Assembly: GCA_947625365.1 (NCBI GenBank)
Contig: CANQNZ010000050.1
Coordinates: 1 to 8,547, forward strand
DNA length: 8,547 nucleotides
DNA from: an uncultured Bacilli bacterium
Lineage (GTDB): Bacteria > Bacillota_I > Bacilli_A > RF39 > UBA660
Direction: 5' to 3'
This document shows, piece after piece, positions 5,700 to 8,547 of the stretch (position 1 is the stretch's first letter; the number at the start of each line of letters is the position of its first letter). Under the pieces are notes generated by a model that was not told where the DNA came from, made no database searches, and saw only the letters and a program-made list of their open reading frames with translations. A program made the position numbers and the translations under genes.

Positions 5700-7688
5700 T
5701 TACTTTTTATATTTAAGTAATTTTTTATTTATTTTTTTCCATTTATTAACAAAATAATCCCCTTTTTCTTTTATTAACTTTTTATGGGCAGCACTACCGC
5801 TTTTTGTAGTTTGGTGAGGAAGATGGAAAACTCCTAAATTGGCACAATAATATATCTCTTTTCCGGCATTGCGAACCTTAACAGAAATATCAGTATCTTC
5901 ATAACAAGTTGGGTCATATGCTTCATCAAAGCCTTCTATTTCATCGAATAACTTTTTAGATAAAAACATACCACCTGAACCTAAATAACCAATATCACAG
6001 CGGCATAGTATATTAGGGTTCATATATCTAAATTTAAAACTATCAACTACATGATAAGAAAGTCCCTTAGAATTAAACCAGCCCGCGGCCCAACCAATAG
6101 CACCGACATTAGACGCTGTGTGATATATATCAAAATAAATATCTAACCAATATTTGTGTAATGCCCATTGGTCGCTATCTAAAAACAATAAAAACTCTTT
6201 ATCAGTTTGATTAACTCCTAGATTTCTTCCTGATGAACAGCCATTTTTACTATTTTTAACAAGCTTAATTTTATTTTTATACTCTTTAGCTAGCGCTTCA
6301 TATGAGCCATCGCTACTTTGATTATCAACAACTATTATTTCATATTTATAACGTGCTTGATAGCGTAGAAGACTATCAATGCATTTAAAAATAACATTTT
6401 TATTATTATAGTTTAAGATGATTATGGCAATATTATCATAAAATTTTTCTTCACATTTTTCTTTTTTATTAAAAAAGTCAATTATTCTAGAACATCTATC
6501 ATACCAATTGTTGTCGAGAATAAATTTATCTTTTTCTTCCATATTAATTTCTTTATCGGCATGTAAAAATTTATCCCATTGCTCTACAGTGTCACCATAA
6601 CTAACATTAGGATAACCAATAATATCTGGTAATGATGTAGATAAAACTTTTTTATTCATTGATATATACTCAAATATCTTAAGTGGTGAAACATATGTAC
6701 CTATATCATCTGCTTTAAATGGCAGTATTGCATAATCACTATAATATAAATAGGCTGGAAGCTCTACTTGCGATTTCAATCCTAAAAAATGCACATTATT
6801 AGGAGCATTTTCCACAATATCTTTGATTCCCTTATAATCTCCAATTAAAATAATAGAATAAGTTGGATTTTTTAAAGCTAGTTTAAATATTAATTCCCAG
6901 TCAAACCAAACACCCCATAAAGAACCATAGTAGATTAAGGTTTTTTCTCCTTTAATAAAATCGTCAGGTATTATATATTTTTTTAAAGGACAAAATAAGT
7001 CATCATCTACAGCATTAGCTAAATACATAACATTATTATTTTTTATTTGATATTTTTTTAAATAATCCTTTAATTGTTGAACCAAGGGTTTAGCGGTTCC
7101 AACTAATAAATCAGAGTTTTTTAAAAACTTTTGTAATATATTTTCAGAAAATATATCACTTCCTAAACTAGTTTCCCAATTATCTATATTTTCATATACT
7201 ATTTTACATTTGTGTTTTTTAGCTATTTCTAAAAAAATATCATATTTTTCAATTGGAGCTTCAAAAATAAATAAATCATCTTTGTTAACCATTGTTTCAA
7301 ATTGTTTGGCTGACAAATCATCGATAAAAATATGTTCTACTGATGAATTATCCATATTGATAATTTGACTCTCATTAGACTTAAAACAATAAATATAATG
7401 AACTTTATATCCCATTTTATTAAATGTTTTTGTTAATTGAGCACTTCGTTGCCCTCCTCCAATATCATAAAATGGTATGTTAGCAAACATAAAAATTTTT
7501 TTGGCATTTTTCTCCACTACATATTTTTTTTCTTTGCTTTTTATTTTTATTTTTTCATAATCTAATTTTTCTCTTTTATAATTACGAGCCTCAAATAAAA
7601 CACAATTAAATGACCAATTAATTGTCTTTTTCAAACCATTTTCTTTATAATAATTTTTTAATTTAGTACCAAAATTTTTGCTTTTCAT
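5700..7688 (-). CDS. Bifunctional glycosyltransferase, GT4-like plus GT2 fusion (copy 1)
   Basis: This 662-residue protein has the same architecture as the 664-residue gene downstream of wecB. A basic lead (1-63) is followed by a GT-B domain at about 64-408, with PFYDIGGGQRSAQ (72-84), VYENIDNWE (164-172), NAVDDDLF (225-232), YYGSLWGVWFDWE (253-265) and SPLKIFEY (334-341). A GT2 domain follows at about 418-645, with LNYNN (425-429), VDNQSSDGS (454-462), GCSSGRN (483-489), DSD (504-506), CYEDTDIS (595-602) and H622. All catalytic signatures are kept, so neither half looks dead. The start at 7688 has a strong AGGAGGT site, and only 20 bp separate it from the ABC ATPase stop, so the two are probably co-transcribed. 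The copies diverge most at about residues 100-160, near 370-390 and at 550-575, which could reflect different donors or acceptors. The ordered addition of two sugars is inferred from the fusion; the sugars are unknown. Confidence 0.88.
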   Translation of the reverse strand: MKSKNFGTKLKNYYKENGLKKTINWSFNCVLFEARNYKREKLDYEKIKIKSKEKKYVVEKNAKKIFMFANIPFYDIGGGQRSAQLTKTFNKMGYKVHYIYCFKSNESQIINMDNSSVEHIFIDDLSAKQFETMVNKDDLFIFEAPIEKYDIFLEIAKKHKCKIVYENIDNWETSLGSDIFSENILQKFLKNSDLLVGTAKPLVQQLKDYLKKYQIKNNNVMYLANAVDDDLFCPLKKYIIPDDFIKGEKTLIYYGSLWGVWFDWELIFKLALKNPTYSIILIGDYKGIKDIVENAPNNVHFLGLKSQVELPAYLYYSDYAILPFKADDIGTYVSPLKIFEYISMNKKVLSTSLPDIIGYPNVSYGDTVEQWDKFLHADKEINMEEKDKFILDNNWYDRCSRIIDFFNKKEKCEEKFYDNIAIIILNYNNKNVIFKCIDSLLRYQARYKYEIIVVDNQSSDGSYEALAKEYKNKIKLVKNSKNGCSSGRNLGVNQTDKEFLLFLDSDQWALHKYWLDIYFDIYHTASNVGAIGWAAGWFNSKGLSYHVVDSFKFRYMNPNILCRCDIGYLGSGGMFLSKKLFDEIEGFDEAYDPTCYEDTDISVKVRNAGKEIYYCANLGVFHLPHQTTKSGSAAHKKLIKEKGDYFVNKWKKINKKLLKYKK
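5893..5944 (-). repeat. 52-bp exact direct repeat, copy in the 662-residue transferase
   Basis: This stretch is identical to 2671-2722 in the other fusion gene, in the same orientation and reading frame, about 3.2 kb apart. It spans the ED motif region of the GT2 domain (about residues 582-599). Such a tract could come from gene conversion between the copies and could also seed a deletion that would remove wecB and leave one chimeric transferase. Confidence 0.9.
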
Positions 7689-7708
7689 CTTTACCTCCTG
7701 GAATAATA

Positions 7709-8473
7709 CTATTTATTATTACTTGCACCCATATACTCTAAATACTTTTGACATACTTTTTTTGGTGTTCCAAACATTTGCACTTCACCATGTTCAATCC
7801 ACATAACTCTATCACATAAATTTTCAATAGAATCAATTGAGTGAGATACATATAATACCGTAGTTCCTCCACCTATCATATTGCGCATTTTCTCTTCACT
7901 TTTGGCTTGAAAAGCTATATCACCAACCGATAATATCTCATCAACAATTAATATTTCTGGTTCAACAATAGTAGCTACGCTAAATGCTAATCTAGCGACC
8001 ATACCTGAAGAAAAGTTTTTAACAGGAACATCTAAGAAATCATGTAATTCAGAAAAATCAACAATTTCTTGAAATTTACTGTCTAACAATTCTTTACTAT
8101 ACCCCATAACAGCTCCGTTTAAATAAATATTCTCACGAGCAGTTAAATCAGGGTCAAAACCAGCGCCAAGCTCAATCATAGGACAAATATTACCGTAAGC
8201 GTTAACCTGCCCTTTAGTTGGCTTCATAACTCCGGCCACAATTTTAAGCAAAGTTGATTTTCCTGCCCCATTGCTTCCTACAAATCCCACTACCTCTCCG
8301 GTTTTTATATCAAAATCTAAGTTTTTTAAAGCCCAAAATTCCTCTTTCTTTTTCCTCTTTTTTTTAGGATTTAAAAAATCTACAAAAAATTGTTTTAAAG
8401 AGAAGTTTTTTTCAACACCTAAATTAAAACGCATTGAAACATTCTTAACTTCTATCATATTACCTTTTTCCAT
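7709..8473 (-). CDS. ABC transporter ATPase for polysaccharide export (Wzt/TagH type)
   Basis: This 254-residue nucleotide-binding subunit would drive export of a lipid-linked polysaccharide through a partner permease. Visible motifs are Walker A GSNGAGKST (66-74), the family-specific block CPMIELGAGFDPDLTARENI (97-116), a signature NFSSGMVARLAF (153-164), Walker B ILIVDE (174-179), the D-loop region SVGD (182-185) and the switch histidine H211. The GAGF-TAREN block and the SSGM signature mark the O-antigen/teichoic-acid exporter group. The chain ends soon after the ATPase core, so the carbohydrate-binding C-terminal domain of O9a-type Wzt is absent. A lysine-rich stretch (37-43) precedes the first strand pair. 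The start is uncertain: the ATG at 8473 has AAAGGA 13 bases upstream (rather far), while the ATG at 8458, which would begin MIEVKNVSMRF as many relatives do, has AAAAAGG only 4 bases upstream. No permease is inside the window; it is expected just upstream. Confidence 0.93.
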   Translation of the reverse strand: MEKGNMIEVKNVSMRFNLGVEKNFSLKQFFVDFLNPKKKRKKKEEFWALKNLDFDIKTGEVVGFVGSNGAGKSTLLKIVAGVMKPTKGQVNAYGNICPMIELGAGFDPDLTARENIYLNGAVMGYSKELLDSKFQEIVDFSELHDFLDVPVKNFSSGMVARLAFSVATIVEPEILIVDEILSVGDIAFQAKSEEKMRNMIGGGTTVLYVSHSIDSIENLCDRVMWIEHGEVQMFGTPKKVCQKYLEYMGASNNK

Positions 8474-8492
8474 AGTTAACTAACATTCCTTT

Positions 8493-8547
8493 CTATCGTC
8501 CTTTCAGTCCTCTGAAAGGCACAAATTGAATTGAAAAAAATTTATTA
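8493..8547 (-). CDS. Possible 3' end of an upstream gene (permease?), cut by window edge
   Basis: On the minus strand one frame is open from the edge to a TAG at 8495-8493 and reads NKFFSIQFVPFRGLKGR. The stop directly abuts the AAAGGA that may serve the ATPase gene, a spacing typical of tightly packed operons. Wzt/TagH ATPases are usually preceded by their membrane permease, so this may be its basic C-terminal tail. The other two frames meet stops at the edge (TAA TAA) or near 8506 (TGA). With only 17 codons visible, neither the product nor the frame can be proved. Confidence 0.35.
   Translation of the reverse strand, partial: NKFFSIQFVPFRGLKGR
8500..8519 (-). repeat. Perfect 8-bp inverted repeat (hairpin) upstream of the ATPase gene
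   Basis: The minus strand reads CCTTTCAG, loop AGGA, CTGAAAGG, with all eight pairs perfect. No T-run follows on either strand, so it is not a standard intrinsic terminator. It stands 26 bases before the ATPase ATG at 8473. It either overlaps the last codons of the upstream gene or lies in the ATPase leader. In RNA it would form a stable short hairpin that presents a purine AGGA loop. Confidence 0.7.

Noticed and set aside
8271..8483. 70-codon open frame on the plus strand
   Set aside because: It is antisense to the Walker A region and start of the ABC ATPase. Its Phe/Ser/Lys-rich sequence is what the reverse of Lys-rich AT-rich coding DNA gives.
8500..8519. Intrinsic terminator
   Set aside because: The stem is good, but no T-run follows on either strand.
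1..8547. Mobile element, CRISPR array, tRNA, rRNA or defence system
   Set aside because: I saw no transposase or integrase motifs, no spaced repeats and no RNA gene signatures. The genes form an orderly glycan cluster with short gaps.

Overview
The window is a compact block of cell-surface polysaccharide genes from a low-GC bacterium. All genes lie on the minus strand, so transcription runs from position 8547 towards 1. The DNA is strongly AT-rich (roughly 30% GC by eye), ribosome-binding sites are purine-rich AGGAGG types, and Trp is encoded by TGG with no in-frame TGA. This points to a Bacillota lineage (Clostridia or Bacilli, perhaps a host-associated one) using the standard bacterial code. 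Genus cannot be decided from the sequence.

In transcription order the layout is: (1) the probable last codons of an upstream gene at the right edge (8547-8493), carrying a perfect 8-bp inverted repeat; (2) an ABC-transporter ATPase of the Wzt/TagH polysaccharide-export type (8473-7709); (3) a 662-residue fusion of a GT-B (GT4-like) and a GT-A (GT2) glycosyltransferase (7688-5700); (4) a non-hydrolysing UDP-GlcNAc 2-epimerase, wecB/mnaA (5594-4482), with a good candidate internal promoter in the 105-bp gap before it; (5) a second GT4-GT2 fusion of 664 residues, clearly paralogous to the first (4469-2475); (6) a DPM1/GtrB-like polyprenyl-phosphate sugar synthase (2384-1443), also with a candidate promoter; (7) a polytopic membrane protein resembling GT-C transferases (1407-43); and (8) the first 11 codons of another gene, probably a GT2 glycosyltransferase, running off the left edge (33-1).

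The genes make sense as one pathway. WecB makes UDP-ManNAc in the cytoplasm. The two bifunctional fusions would extend a lipid-linked glycan on the inner face of the membrane. The ATPase, with a permease expected just upstream of the window, would power export of the finished chain. The DPM1-like enzyme would charge undecaprenyl phosphate with a sugar, which the GT-C-like membrane protein could transfer to the glycan on the outer face. Together this looks like an ABC-exported teichoic-acid-like or capsular polysaccharide with a late decoration step. Sugar specificities cannot be read from the sequence.

I see no mobile element, RNA gene, CRISPR array or rho-independent terminator. The most unusual features are the pair of two-domain glycosyltransferases flanking wecB and a 52-bp tract that is identical between them.
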